Shown here piece after piece: positions 1 to 7,123 of a DNA stretch of 10,666 nt. The translations under genes and the position numbers were made by a program. The notes beneath the pieces were generated by a model. The model made no database searches. It saw only the letters and a program-made list of their open reading frames with translations, and was not told the origin of the DNA. Within the stretch, counting starts at the first letter, position 1, and the number at the start of each line of letters is the position of its first letter. Origin of the DNA: a bacterium (GTDB lineage Bacteria; Coprothermobacterota; Coprothermobacteria; Coprothermobacterales; JAADFF01); assembly GCA_027063755.1 (NCBI GenBank), contig JAMORD010000053.1, forward strand, positions 1 to 10,666, read 5' to 3'.

Positions 1-775
1 CCATAAGAACAACAGCAGAAACATGTAAACCTCTTTGGCCATACCATAACACAAGCATAAATAAAAACCACAGCGCAAACAAAGAAGATGTACTAATATC
101 AGGCTCAAGAAGAATGAGTACATATGTTAGCCCAAATAATAATGTCATATAAAGAAACTTTTTACCAGTTATTAGAGTTTCAATATATATGACAATACCT
201 ACATATATAAGAAGAGTTGTAAATGCCAAGGCCAATCCCATAACACTACGAAGGAAGAGTGAGACAATAAAAATACCCACGGTAATCAAAGAAAATATCT
301 TTTCAGATATGGGGACATCCACACATTTTTTCTCTTCCTCACAGATTCCCCATATTTCTTCTATTGCAAATGATACAAATATTAACACCACAAGTTTGGC
401 AATATCAGATATCTGGAAACCAAACAACCATCGCTTGGCACCGTAGATAGACGGAGCTAGTGGTGTAAGAAGGATCGCGAGCATGGCAATCGTTATGAGC
501 ATAAGTAATGTTTTGGCCGGTCTTACCACAATCTGAAAGAAATCTTTAAGCACATGTGTCGGAACAATAAATATAACAGTAGCAGTTAAAATAGATGCCA
601 GAAGTCCATAAAGTCCACGAAGCCAAAAATGGGGTTGATATATAACAAGGGCTCCTGGATCAAGCGTATATGCAATATAGGCAATAAGTTGGGAGAACAT
701 TATCATAACAAGCAAGGCAACAAACAGCTGTAGTTTTATCGGTATGCCCTTGTTTGGCCCATTCTTTTTAGTCAT
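1..775 (-). CDS. ftsW: FtsW/RodA/SpoVE-family lipid II polymerase, N-terminal part (3' end outside window)
   Basis: SEDS-family polytopic membrane protein that polymerises glycan strands from lipid II; its place directly after murD favours FtsW over RodA. The reading frame is open for 258 codons from ATG 775 and leaves the window at base 1. The family signature is visible at residues 112-127, GAKRWLFGFQISDIAK, matching the usual GA-RWI...QPSE-AK. By eye there are about seven to eight hydrophobic segments, near 14-36, 51-72, 88-107, 122-140, 160-177, 181-200, 207-223 and 230-246. LEPDIST at 223-229 may be the QPDLGT motif but comes late. The region holding the catalytic aspartate lies beyond the window. 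The start overlaps murD by 8 bases. AAGGAG (777-782) sits only one base before the ATG, but an in-frame stop upstream leaves no earlier start. FtsW is the positional inference; the SEDS family assignment is firm. Confidence 0.88.
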   Translation of the reverse strand, partial: MTKKNGPNKGIPIKLQLFVALLVMIMFSQLIAYIAYTLDPGALVIYQPHFWLRGLYGLLASILTATVIFIVPTHVLKDFFQIVVRPAKTLLMLITIAMLAILLTPLAPSIYGAKRWLFGFQISDIAKLVVLIFVSFAIEEIWGICEEEKKCVDVPISEKIFSLITVGIFIVSLFLRSVMGLALAFTTLLIYVGIVIYIETLITGKKFLYMTLLFGLTYVLILLEPDISTSSLFALWFLFMLVLWYGQRGLHVSAVVLM

Positions 776-2111
776 ACTCCTTCGCCAGCCTGTTTACAAT
801 TTCTACAAAGGTATCACCTCTGTGTTTATAGTTGTTAAACATATCAAAGCTGGCACAAGCTGGAGATAATAGGATAATATCGCCAGGTTGGGATTTGCTC
901 CACAATAATCTGACAGCATCTTCCAATGTGGCAACATGCTCATAGTGTTTATATCCAACCTTGTCTAAGCTGTTTTTAATGTCGGGAGACGTATCACCAA
1001 TAAGTGCAACATATTTTACTCCCAAACGCTTTATTTCCTCGGCAAGCTTATCGTATGATGTATCTTTACGACTACCCCCAAGAATTAGAAGAAGTTTACT
1101 ACCCTCAAATCCCTTTATTGCCGCAATGGTAGATGCAACATTGGTAGCCTTAGAATCATTTATAAATATCACACCACCTATAGTGGCAACTTCTTCCATT
1201 CTATGTCTGGCAAAGACAAAATCATCAAGGACATCAGATGTTATTTCCCTTAGTTTATCTTCATAACCTAAGGCAATCAGGGCACCAAGAGCCCCAAGCA
1301 AGTCTTCAAGATACGGAGGGTACAAAAACCTCGTATTCCCTGTTAAGTCCCAGAGCAAATTATCTCTAACATATATTTTCTGCTCACGGGCCACGATATC
1401 GGCATCTTTACCAGAAGGAGAAAACATAACAACAGAAGAACTAACCATAGTCTTTCCTTTGTTTGCCCACTCATCATCGCCATTAAATATGGCAAAGTCA
1501 TCGCTATTTTGATTGAGAAACATTCTCATTTTAGCCAAAAAATATCCTTGCATATCACCATGTCTATTTAAGTGGTCGGGGGTTAAATTGAGAAATACCC
1601 CAATATGTGGTTTAAACGTAGGTGCATATTCAAGTTGGAACGAGCTAACTTCTACAACGGGAATACCTTCAAATTCTACAGCGTCAAGCACAGGAACACC
1701 AATGTTACCAAATGTCTGTGAGTTTTCACCCAACTTGCGAAGTAAGTGGTCAATCAGCATTGTAGTTGTTGTCTTACCATTAGTCCCTGTGATGGCTATC
1801 CAGTCATTTTTGCCTCTATCAATATAGGCAATCTCTATATCACCAATAGTAGGAATACTTTTATTTACAAAGTGAGAAACAACAGGATGAGTAGGAGCAA
1901 ATCCAGGCGATACGGCCAACATATCTATATCTGCTTCTGTTAGCTGAAAAACGGCGTCTTTATTTTCCCAAATGGAACTATCAGGGTAAGAAAAACCCAG
2001 TTTGTCATCGTATATGTACACAATAGCCCTTTTACGCCTAAGATATGAAATCATTGACTTACCTGTTATACCATAACCTAATACAAGAATCCTTTTATTT
2101 TGCCAATACAT
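768..2111 (-). CDS. murD: UDP-N-acetylmuramoylalanine--D-glutamate ligase (MurD)
   Basis: Cytoplasmic ATP-dependent ligase adding D-Glu to UDP-MurNAc-L-Ala. At 447 aa it has normal family length. Residues 10-17 (VLGYGITG) form the N-terminal Rossmann-like UDP-binding domain. The P-loop GTNGKTTTT is at 109-117, FGNIGVP at 134-140, VEVSSFQLE at 153-161 and LTPDHLNRH at 176-184. Lys194 (in YFLAKMRMF) sits where the carbamylated lysine of the family is expected. ARHRMEEV at 301-308 opens the C-terminal domain, which carries FINDSKATN (316-324), LILGGSRKD (342-350) and SPACASFDMF (416-425). The usual adenine-side motif GxHNxxN is not recognisable near 267-276, where LEDLLGALGA stands instead. The ATG at 2111 overlaps mraY by 17 bases, with GGTGA (2118-2122) six bases upstream. 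Confidence 0.96.
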   Translation of the reverse strand: MYWQNKRILVLGYGITGKSMISYLRRKRAIVYIYDDKLGFSYPDSSIWENKDAVFQLTEADIDMLAVSPGFAPTHPVVSHFVNKSIPTIGDIEIAYIDRGKNDWIAITGTNGKTTTTMLIDHLLRKLGENSQTFGNIGVPVLDAVEFEGIPVVEVSSFQLEYAPTFKPHIGVFLNLTPDHLNRHGDMQGYFLAKMRMFLNQNSDDFAIFNGDDEWANKGKTMVSSSVVMFSPSGKDADIVAREQKIYVRDNLLWDLTGNTRFLYPPYLEDLLGALGALIALGYEDKLREITSDVLDDFVFARHRMEEVATIGGVIFINDSKATNVASTIAAIKGFEGSKLLLILGGSRKDTSYDKLAEEIKRLGVKYVALIGDTSPDIKNSLDKVGYKHYEHVATLEDAVRLLWSKSQPGDIILLSPACASFDMFNNYKHRGDTFVEIVNRLAKEYD

Positions 2112-2979
2112 ATGCTATCACCGTCGCAATCATACCACCTAACGTTTGAAAAAATGCAAAGCGAAATACTATCTGCGGTTCACTCCAACCGAGCTTCTGA
2201 AAATGATGATGAATAGGCGACATGAGAAATACCCTTTTACCTGTTCTCTTGAAGTGAACAACCTGTATAATAACTGACAGCGTCTCTACGACAAAGACAA
2301 TCCCAATTAATATGAGATATAGTTCCATCTTACTCCTCAAAAATATAGTAGCAAGAATACCACCAATAGTAAAAGCCCCCGTATCTCCCATAAAAATATC
2401 CGCTGGATGTGCATTAAACCACAAAAATCCAATGAGAAAACCTATAAGCATAAAAAATACGGCACCATATCCCGGCAAGAGAAGCATGGAAAATAATACA
2501 GAAACTATAGATGTCATGGCAAGCAAACTATCAATACCATCTGTCATGTTTGTAGCATTGACAACAGCCATAAATACAATAACGACCCATGCCACCTCCC
2601 ATACAGAAGAAAACCGTCCCCATAGATAAGCTCCCAAAATTCCTATAAGAATCTGAAAGACAATTTTTTCCCGAGCTCTTAAAGGCCTATTAATTCCCTT
2701 TACCCCTAGCTTCATCACATCGTCAACAGCTCCAACAATACCTATAAGCACCGCAGGAAGCATATACCATGTACCAGCCCAAAACATAAATACTATAAGG
2801 AGTATCAAAAGTGGAATTCCCCCCAAAGGAGGAACTTTTCTTTTCTTTTCTTCATAAAAATCGCGACTGTTTTTTTGCCACAGTCGCTTTTCACTGGCAA
2901 GCTCTACTATAAGACCACATCCTCCCAAGCCTGCAAGCAAACCGGGGAGAAGCCATTTACTCATTTCAAGCGGGTTCAT
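2095..2979 (-). CDS. mraY: Phospho-N-acetylmuramoyl-pentapeptide-transferase (MraY)
   Basis: Integral membrane enzyme that transfers phospho-MurNAc-pentapeptide from UDP to undecaprenyl phosphate, giving lipid I. At 294 aa it is shorter than the common 320-360. Family motifs appear in order: KVPPLGGIP (48-56, usually KxGTPTMGG), GAVDDVMKL (83-91) with the Asp85-Asp86 pair, NATNMTDGIDSLL (141-153) with Asp147, FNAHPADIFMGDTGAF (188-203) with Asp199, and SPIHHHFQKLGW (254-265) with the HHH magnesium-site segment. Hydrophobic stretches between them fit a multi-pass protein. A basic cytoplasmic segment EEKKRK lies at 43-48. The ATG at 2979 overlaps murF by 14 bases. Its SD is weak and close (GGTGG, 2983-2987), and a second in-frame ATG five codons later has no better site, so I keep the first. 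Confidence 0.95.
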   Translation of the reverse strand: MNPLEMSKWLLPGLLAGLGGCGLIVELASEKRLWQKNSRDFYEEKKRKVPPLGGIPLLILLIVFMFWAGTWYMLPAVLIGIVGAVDDVMKLGVKGINRPLRAREKIVFQILIGILGAYLWGRFSSVWEVAWVVIVFMAVVNATNMTDGIDSLLAMTSIVSVLFSMLLLPGYGAVFFMLIGFLIGFLWFNAHPADIFMGDTGAFTIGGILATIFLRSKMELYLILIGIVFVVETLSVIIQVVHFKRTGKRVFLMSPIHHHFQKLGWSEPQIVFRFAFFQTLGGMIATVIAYVLAK

Positions 2980-4366
2980 CTTCCACCAGCCCCACTACTT
3001 TTAATAACCTTTCAAGATGTATACTTCGTGAGCCTTTAAATGCCACAATAGAATATCGCTCCATCATTGCATCCACCCCGTCAACAATATCATCAACACT
3101 TTCATACAACTCTACATCTCTAAAACCACCGTTTACCAGTTTATCATATGTAGCTCTAACCTCATTGCCTACAAGAACAATCTTAGCCGGTGATAAAGAA
3201 GAAAGAAGTTCTGCCAGTTCTTCATGATATTTACGAGAATGTCTTCCCAACTCTTTCATATCGCCGATAAACACAAGTAATGAATCTTTATCCTTTACAA
3301 GTTTATCTAAGGTATGTATAAAATATTTCATACTTGCAGGTGAAGCATTATAAGCATCAAATACAATTTTTTTATCACCAACATCGTATACCTGCATCCG
3401 GCCCCATACAGGAGAAAACTCTTCAAGTCGTGCTGCTATATATGACAATGTCATATCATATATAAAGCCCACTGCTACAGCAGCCATAACATCAAATACG
3501 TAGTGTACACCGTGAAGTGGTATGTGGACTTTCTTACTTTCACCAAAGGCATTTATGGTAAATGTTGTTCCACTCCAATCCACGGTAATACTACGAGCCG
3601 ATATATCCACATGTCCTTTTCTACCAAACGTAATAATTTGATCAGAATGCACATAGGTATAATCTTTAACATCTTTATACAAAGACCCTGGGATAATAAC
3701 CCAACCATTGGTTCGCACATGCCTCAGGGCCTTAAGATTTTCTTTTTTCACTGTAGATAAACTGCCAAGATATTCCAAATGCTCGGCGGCAATCGCAGTG
3801 ATAACAAGTATCTTAGGTTTGACAATACTCGCAAGAATATCTACATCGCCTACTTCATGAAGAGCAAGTTCAAAAACAGACATAGGAATACCCAGAGGCA
3901 TATTGATAATTTCCGAAGGCACAGAAATAAGAGTATTGAAATTACCCGGCGTTCTATAAAGGGTATAAATCCCCGATAATATATGCGAGATTAATTCCTT
4001 GGTTGTTGTTTTACCAACACTGCCAACAACAGCAATGGTATCACTATCCCCTTCCATTTGCATACGGGCACTGGCAAGCTCCCATAGGGCTTTTAAGGTA
4101 TCTCTTACTCCAATAAGAGGTTGAGCGTGATAGTACCTAAAGAAATACTCTTCACCTACAAGCGCCGCAATAGCTCCTTTCTTCAAGGCCTCCTCAACAT
4201 ATAAGTGACCATCTGTGTGCTCTCCCTTCAGGGCTACAAAGAGATCTCCCTCTTTAACCATACGACTATCAAAGCGTATTCTCTTGTATACACTGTAGGG
4301 AGATATATTTCCTAAATGGCCTCCTGTTATACTGACAACCCGCCCTATGGTTCTAAATCGCCACAC
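2966..4366 (-). CDS. murF: UDP-N-acetylmuramoyl-tripeptide--D-alanyl-D-alanine ligase (MurF)
   Basis: Adds D-Ala-D-Ala to the UDP-MurNAc-tripeptide in the cytoplasm, the last soluble precursor step. At 466 aa it has typical length. The N-terminal domain carries RFDSRMVKEGDLFVALKG (31-48). The central ATPase domain carries the P-loop VVGSVGKTTTKE (113-124), then TPGNFNTLISVPSE (139-152), HEVGDVDIL (170-178) and AAEHLEYLGS (193-202). GVHYVFDVMAA is at 286-296. The C-terminal domain has WGRMQVYD (321-328), FDAYNASPASM (336-346), FIGDMKELGRHS (366-377) and FKGSRSIHLE (443-452). The P-loop has Val where many relatives have Asn or Ser. The motif often written DDSYNANPxSM is altered in several positions while keeping one Asp. 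GTG at 4366 overlaps murE by 22 bases. AAGGAG (4378-4383) lies 11 bases upstream, somewhat far, but no better start is in frame. Confidence 0.95.
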   Translation of the reverse strand: MWRFRTIGRVVSITGGHLGNISPYSVYKRIRFDSRMVKEGDLFVALKGEHTDGHLYVEEALKKGAIAALVGEEYFFRYYHAQPLIGVRDTLKALWELASARMQMEGDSDTIAVVGSVGKTTTKELISHILSGIYTLYRTPGNFNTLISVPSEIINMPLGIPMSVFELALHEVGDVDILASIVKPKILVITAIAAEHLEYLGSLSTVKKENLKALRHVRTNGWVIIPGSLYKDVKDYTYVHSDQIITFGRKGHVDISARSITVDWSGTTFTINAFGESKKVHIPLHGVHYVFDVMAAVAVGFIYDMTLSYIAARLEEFSPVWGRMQVYDVGDKKIVFDAYNASPASMKYFIHTLDKLVKDKDSLLVFIGDMKELGRHSRKYHEELAELLSSLSPAKIVLVGNEVRATYDKLVNGGFRDVELYESVDDIVDGVDAMMERYSIVAFKGSRSIHLERLLKVVGLVEDEPA

Positions 4367-5814
4367 GATATGCCCATCTCCTTTAAGACATTGAGATCAG
4401 AAAAGTCTAAATTAACACCTTCTTTAGTTATATAAGCCTTCTCATCACCGCGTCCTGCAAGAACAAGAACATCGCCCGCTCCGCTCCTTTTCCAAGCTTC
4501 CTCTACCGCTTTCCTTCTTCCTCCTACATATAGGACTTTGTGAGAGTGCCCTCTGGCAACACCGCTATATACATCCATGCATATCGTTTCCTCATCCTCC
4601 CCCTTGGGATTGTGGGGAGATATAAAAAGTGCATCAGCCATTCTGCTGGCAATAGCCCCTATTTTCCATCTTTTAACACGATCACCACTACCTACAGCGC
4701 CAACAACAATTAATATTCTCCTACCTGGATACAAATGCTTTACATCTTCTATAAGACCTTGTACGGCTCTTGGTGTATGAGCATAATCTACAATGACCGT
4801 ACGGCCCTCACATTGGTAAGTGGCAAATCTACCAGAAGGTTTAGGCAAAGAAGACAGTACACCTGCATCTATACCAAAACCAAGTTGATGGGCTAACCCC
4901 AAAACCCCGGTAAGATTGTATATAAAAAATGAAGGCATTGCAGGTATTTGCGCTTTGAGCACAAAATCCTTTAAAAGCCACTCTACATATATCTTGCCAT
5001 TATGTCTACGCCAGCGCCACACTGTGTAGTCAGCATCTGGAACCATGCCATATGTAATAGACTTATTGCCCGACATTCTAAATAATCTTCGTCCCCAGTG
5101 ATTTTGCAAACCGATAATACGTCTTTCCTCGGGAACGGTAAACATGAAACTGTATTTGATCTGAAAATACCCTTCAAGCACAGGATGAGCATCCTGATGT
5201 TCTGGCTCAAGGTTGGTAAACAAAGTCCACTGAAAAGGCACATAGGCCACACGGCCTGTCATAATACCATGTGAAGACACCTCTATGTAAATACGCTTAA
5301 CGCCCTTATCTTGTAATGTCCATATGCTTTCCCATAAAACATCTGGAAATGGTGTGGTATTACCAAGTGATTCTTTTAAAACCTTACCCTTGGCCCACAA
5401 GCCTGTAGTTCCTATAGAACCTCCATCGGGATCAATATAGTGAGACCAAAATGTCGTAGATGATTTTCCATTTGTTCCTGTTACACCAATGAAAGTTATA
5501 TCGGAAACATCTCTAATACGGCTAAGGACATATGCAGAAAATACTACAGGGTCTTTGGTCTCTATCCAAAAATGGGTATCTAATGGATAATCATCAGGTG
5601 GAGCTTGATAAGATATAACACCTACAGCCCCATTTTTAAGAGCTTGTTTCCAAAAACGAACACCATCAACATGGGTGCCTTTCATAGCAGTGAAAATATA
5701 ACCAGGCTTTATACGGCGAGAATCAAATCTAACACCAACAATGGTCTGATCGTGTTTACCCCAAATTTTATGTATTGGTGCTCCTTCAACAAGATACTCT
5801 AATTGTCTGTTCAC
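4345..5814 (-). CDS. murE: UDP-MurNAc-dipeptide ligase adding the third stem residue (MurE), divergent specificity motif
   Basis: Cytoplasmic ATP-dependent ligase adding the third residue, a diamino acid in most bacteria, to UDP-MurNAc-L-Ala-D-Glu. Length is 489 aa. Seen in order: RFDSRRIKPGYIFTAMKG (29-46) of the UDP-binding domain, P-loop TGTNGKSS (112-119), NTTPFPD (152-158), EVSSHGI (178-184), FTNLEPEHQDAH (199-210), Lys220 at the expected carbamyl-lysine position, PSGRFATYQ (326-334), VDYAHTP (342-348), and LAGRGDEKAY (452-461). The residue-3 specificity loop reads SPHNPKGEDEE (399-409), where DAP-adding enzymes have DNPR. The usual GKGHE is GRGDE. The third residue therefore cannot be called from sequence. 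GTG at 5814 shares one base with the ftsL stop (TAGTG) and has GGTGGAGAGG just upstream, suggesting coupling. Confidence 0.92.
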   Translation of the reverse strand: MNRQLEYLVEGAPIHKIWGKHDQTIVGVRFDSRRIKPGYIFTAMKGTHVDGVRFWKQALKNGAVGVISYQAPPDDYPLDTHFWIETKDPVVFSAYVLSRIRDVSDITFIGVTGTNGKSSTTFWSHYIDPDGGSIGTTGLWAKGKVLKESLGNTTPFPDVLWESIWTLQDKGVKRIYIEVSSHGIMTGRVAYVPFQWTLFTNLEPEHQDAHPVLEGYFQIKYSFMFTVPEERRIIGLQNHWGRRLFRMSGNKSITYGMVPDADYTVWRWRRHNGKIYVEWLLKDFVLKAQIPAMPSFFIYNLTGVLGLAHQLGFGIDAGVLSSLPKPSGRFATYQCEGRTVIVDYAHTPRAVQGLIEDVKHLYPGRRILIVVGAVGSGDRVKRWKIGAIASRMADALFISPHNPKGEDEETICMDVYSGVARGHSHKVLYVGGRRKAVEEAWKRSGAGDVLVLAGRGDEKAYITKEGVNLDFSDLNVLKEMGISCGDLEP

Positions 5815-6194
5815 TACCTCTCCACCTTAACAGCAACAGGATGGTAAGAATTACCTATATCATAGATATTAATACTTTCAGAATATTGTTTCATTCGCGA
5901 AATTTCTTCCACTACTGAGCTGTTGCCTATTCCTTCTGCTTTAACAGCATGAAATGCCATAAGATATGAAGATAAAGTCACAATAAGAACAACACCTACA
6001 GCAAGTAAAATAGCCATAATAAAGAGCCTTATAACGGCTAAAAGACTTTTTAGGTGCTCTTTTCTTTCGCCTGTCTGAGTTTCACGGCTTTCTTTCTCTA
6101 CAACAACGAGCGAAGAACCTCTTTTTAACGGTTTAATTTCTGGTAGTTCCTCATATTCAAACTGAAATTTTCTCGCCGTCCCTGGCCCTGCCAA
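5814..6194 (-). CDS. Small single-pass membrane protein at the ftsL position (FtsL-like)
   Basis: This 126-aa protein has no motif I recognise with certainty. Residues 1-50 are polar and charged, presumably cytoplasmic. Residues about 51-77 (starting LLAVIRLFIMAILL) form one transmembrane helix. About 48 polar residues follow outside, including VVEEISRMKQYSESINIYD (94-112). This topology, the size and the place between rsmH and murE match FtsL, the bitopic divisome protein that works with FtsB and FtsQ. However, the outer part is short and shows no clear leucine-zipper heptads, so the name rests mainly on position. Start TTG 6194 is chosen because AAAGAGGTGA lies six bases upstream, overlapping the rsmH stop. 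The gene ends one base into murE. No ftsI follows it. Confidence 0.72.
   Translation of the reverse strand: MAGPGTARKFQFEYEELPEIKPLKRGSSLVVVEKESRETQTGERKEHLKSLLAVIRLFIMAILLAVGVVLIVTLSSYLMAFHAVKAEGIGNSSVVEEISRMKQYSESINIYDIGNSYHPVAVKVER
5817..5828 (-). promoter_or_regulatory. RBS for the GTG start of murE
   Basis: AAGGTGGAGAGG encodes the last residues of the ftsL-like protein. It is followed by TAGTG, in which the TAG stop and the GTG start share one base. The GGAG core is about five bases from the GTG. Confidence 0.65.
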
Positions 6195-6200
6195 CCCCGC

Positions 6201-6210
6201 TCACCTCTTT
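6201..6210 (-). promoter_or_regulatory. RBS fixing the TTG start of the ftsL-like gene
   Basis: AAAGAGGTGA overlaps the rsmH TGA stop and lies six bases before TTG 6194. It is the reason for accepting a TTG start, and it suggests translational coupling with rsmH. Confidence 0.7.
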
Positions 6211-7085
6211 TCAAATATTCTCATTATGGCACTCCGTGCCTTCCTGTTTGCCTGAATTTCACTCCACTTCGGTCTAATACCATGCTTTTTCACAACTCTA
6301 CCTAATCCCTGATGTTTAAGCTCAGAAAATATATTTTTCACCAGTTTATCTTCAAGGGAGTGATACGTAATAACTCCAATCCGCCCTCCACTACTGAGTA
6401 CATCAACAGCGCCCCTTATACCCTTTTCAATATTGTCAAACTCCTTGTTGACATATATACGCAACGCCTGAAACACCCTTGTAGCCGGGTGTTTTTTACC
6501 ACTATGGGGAACAACACCTGCCACAATCTCTGCAAGTTCCAGTGTAGTTTCTATTGGCTTCCCACTGCGATAGCGAATGATGGCATCTGCTACCTCTTCA
6601 GCATAAGGCTCTTCGCCATATATCCGAAAAATATTGGCAAGTTTTTCTCTACCGTAGGTATTTACAACATCATATGCTGAAACAGGAGAAATATCTTTAG
6701 AAAATCTCATATCTAGGGGGCCTTCACGCATAAATGAAAAACCACGAGAGCCTTCATAAACTTGATGTGTAGAAACCCCCAAATCAAGCAGCACACCATC
6801 TACAGAAGAAAGATTCAGATTTCTGACAATATGAGGAATTTCTGTGTAAGAAGAGTGGATAATTTCTACCCTCGGCTCCCCTGTAAACTGCTTTTTCAAA
6901 AATGCAATGGCATCTTCGTCAACATCAAGCATTATCAAGAGGCCATCTGGTGCAAGTTTATGCAATATATAACGAGAATGGCCACCACTTCCCGCCGTAC
7001 CATCAATATACACACCAGATGGCCTTTTTATCAAATACTCTACAACCTCATTTGCAAGTACTGGAACATGCTCTGTATACACCAT
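6201..7085 (-). CDS. rsmH: 16S rRNA m4C1402 methyltransferase (RsmH/MraW)
   Basis: SAM-dependent methyltransferase acting on the N4 of C1402 in the 16S rRNA decoding centre, commonly the first or second gene of dcw clusters. From ATG 7085 it is 294 aa, normal for the family. Motifs: TEHVPVLANEVVEYL (4-18), the SAM loop IDGTAGSGGHSRYIL (27-41), MLDVDEDA (52-59), VLLDLGVSTHQ (98-108), GFSFMREGPLDMRF (115-128), ATRVFQALRIYVNKEF (201-216), GVITYHSLEDKLVKNIF (237-253) and the C-terminal NRKARSAIMRIFEKR. A TTG at 7124 would add 13 residues that look unlike the family, so I prefer the ATG. Neither start has a good SD. The ATG lies inside one arm of a perfect inverted repeat (7074-7123), which may matter for its expression. 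No mraZ precedes it. Confidence 0.96.
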   Translation of the reverse strand: MVYTEHVPVLANEVVEYLIKRPSGVYIDGTAGSGGHSRYILHKLAPDGLLIMLDVDEDAIAFLKKQFTGEPRVEIIHSSYTEIPHIVRNLNLSSVDGVLLDLGVSTHQVYEGSRGFSFMREGPLDMRFSKDISPVSAYDVVNTYGREKLANIFRIYGEEPYAEEVADAIIRYRSGKPIETTLELAEIVAGVVPHSGKKHPATRVFQALRIYVNKEFDNIEKGIRGAVDVLSSGGRIGVITYHSLEDKLVKNIFSELKHQGLGRVVKKHGIRPKWSEIQANRKARSAIMRIFEKR

Positions 7086-7123
7086 CCTATAACTATTGTA
7101 GAACCCATGGCATGGTGTATACA
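7074..7123 (-). promoter_or_regulatory. Perfect 12-bp inverted repeat (RNA hairpin or DNA operator) covering the rsmH start codon
   Basis: On the coding strand the arm TGTATACACCAT (7123-7112) is exactly complementary to ATGGTGTATACA (7085-7074), separated by a 26-base loop. The rsmH ATG is the first three bases of the second arm, so folding in mRNA would pair the start codon. No T-run follows, so it does not look like an intrinsic terminator. It could be a translational switch, a 5'-end stabiliser or a protein operator; the sequence alone does not decide. The repeat is certain, its function inferred. Confidence 0.6.

Noticed and set aside
189-446. Plus-strand open frame of 85 codons near the left edge
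   Set aside because: It is antisense to the FtsW/RodA-family frame, which is clearly coding and has family motifs.
2830-2850. A-rich run in mraY (AAGAAAAGAAAAG-like) as a slippery frameshift site
   Set aside because: The frame is intact on both sides, encodes a normal basic loop, and no alternative product or stimulatory structure is visible.
4983-5252. Second minus-strand open frame inside murE
   Set aside because: Off-frame shadow; murE carries conserved motifs on both sides and through this stretch.
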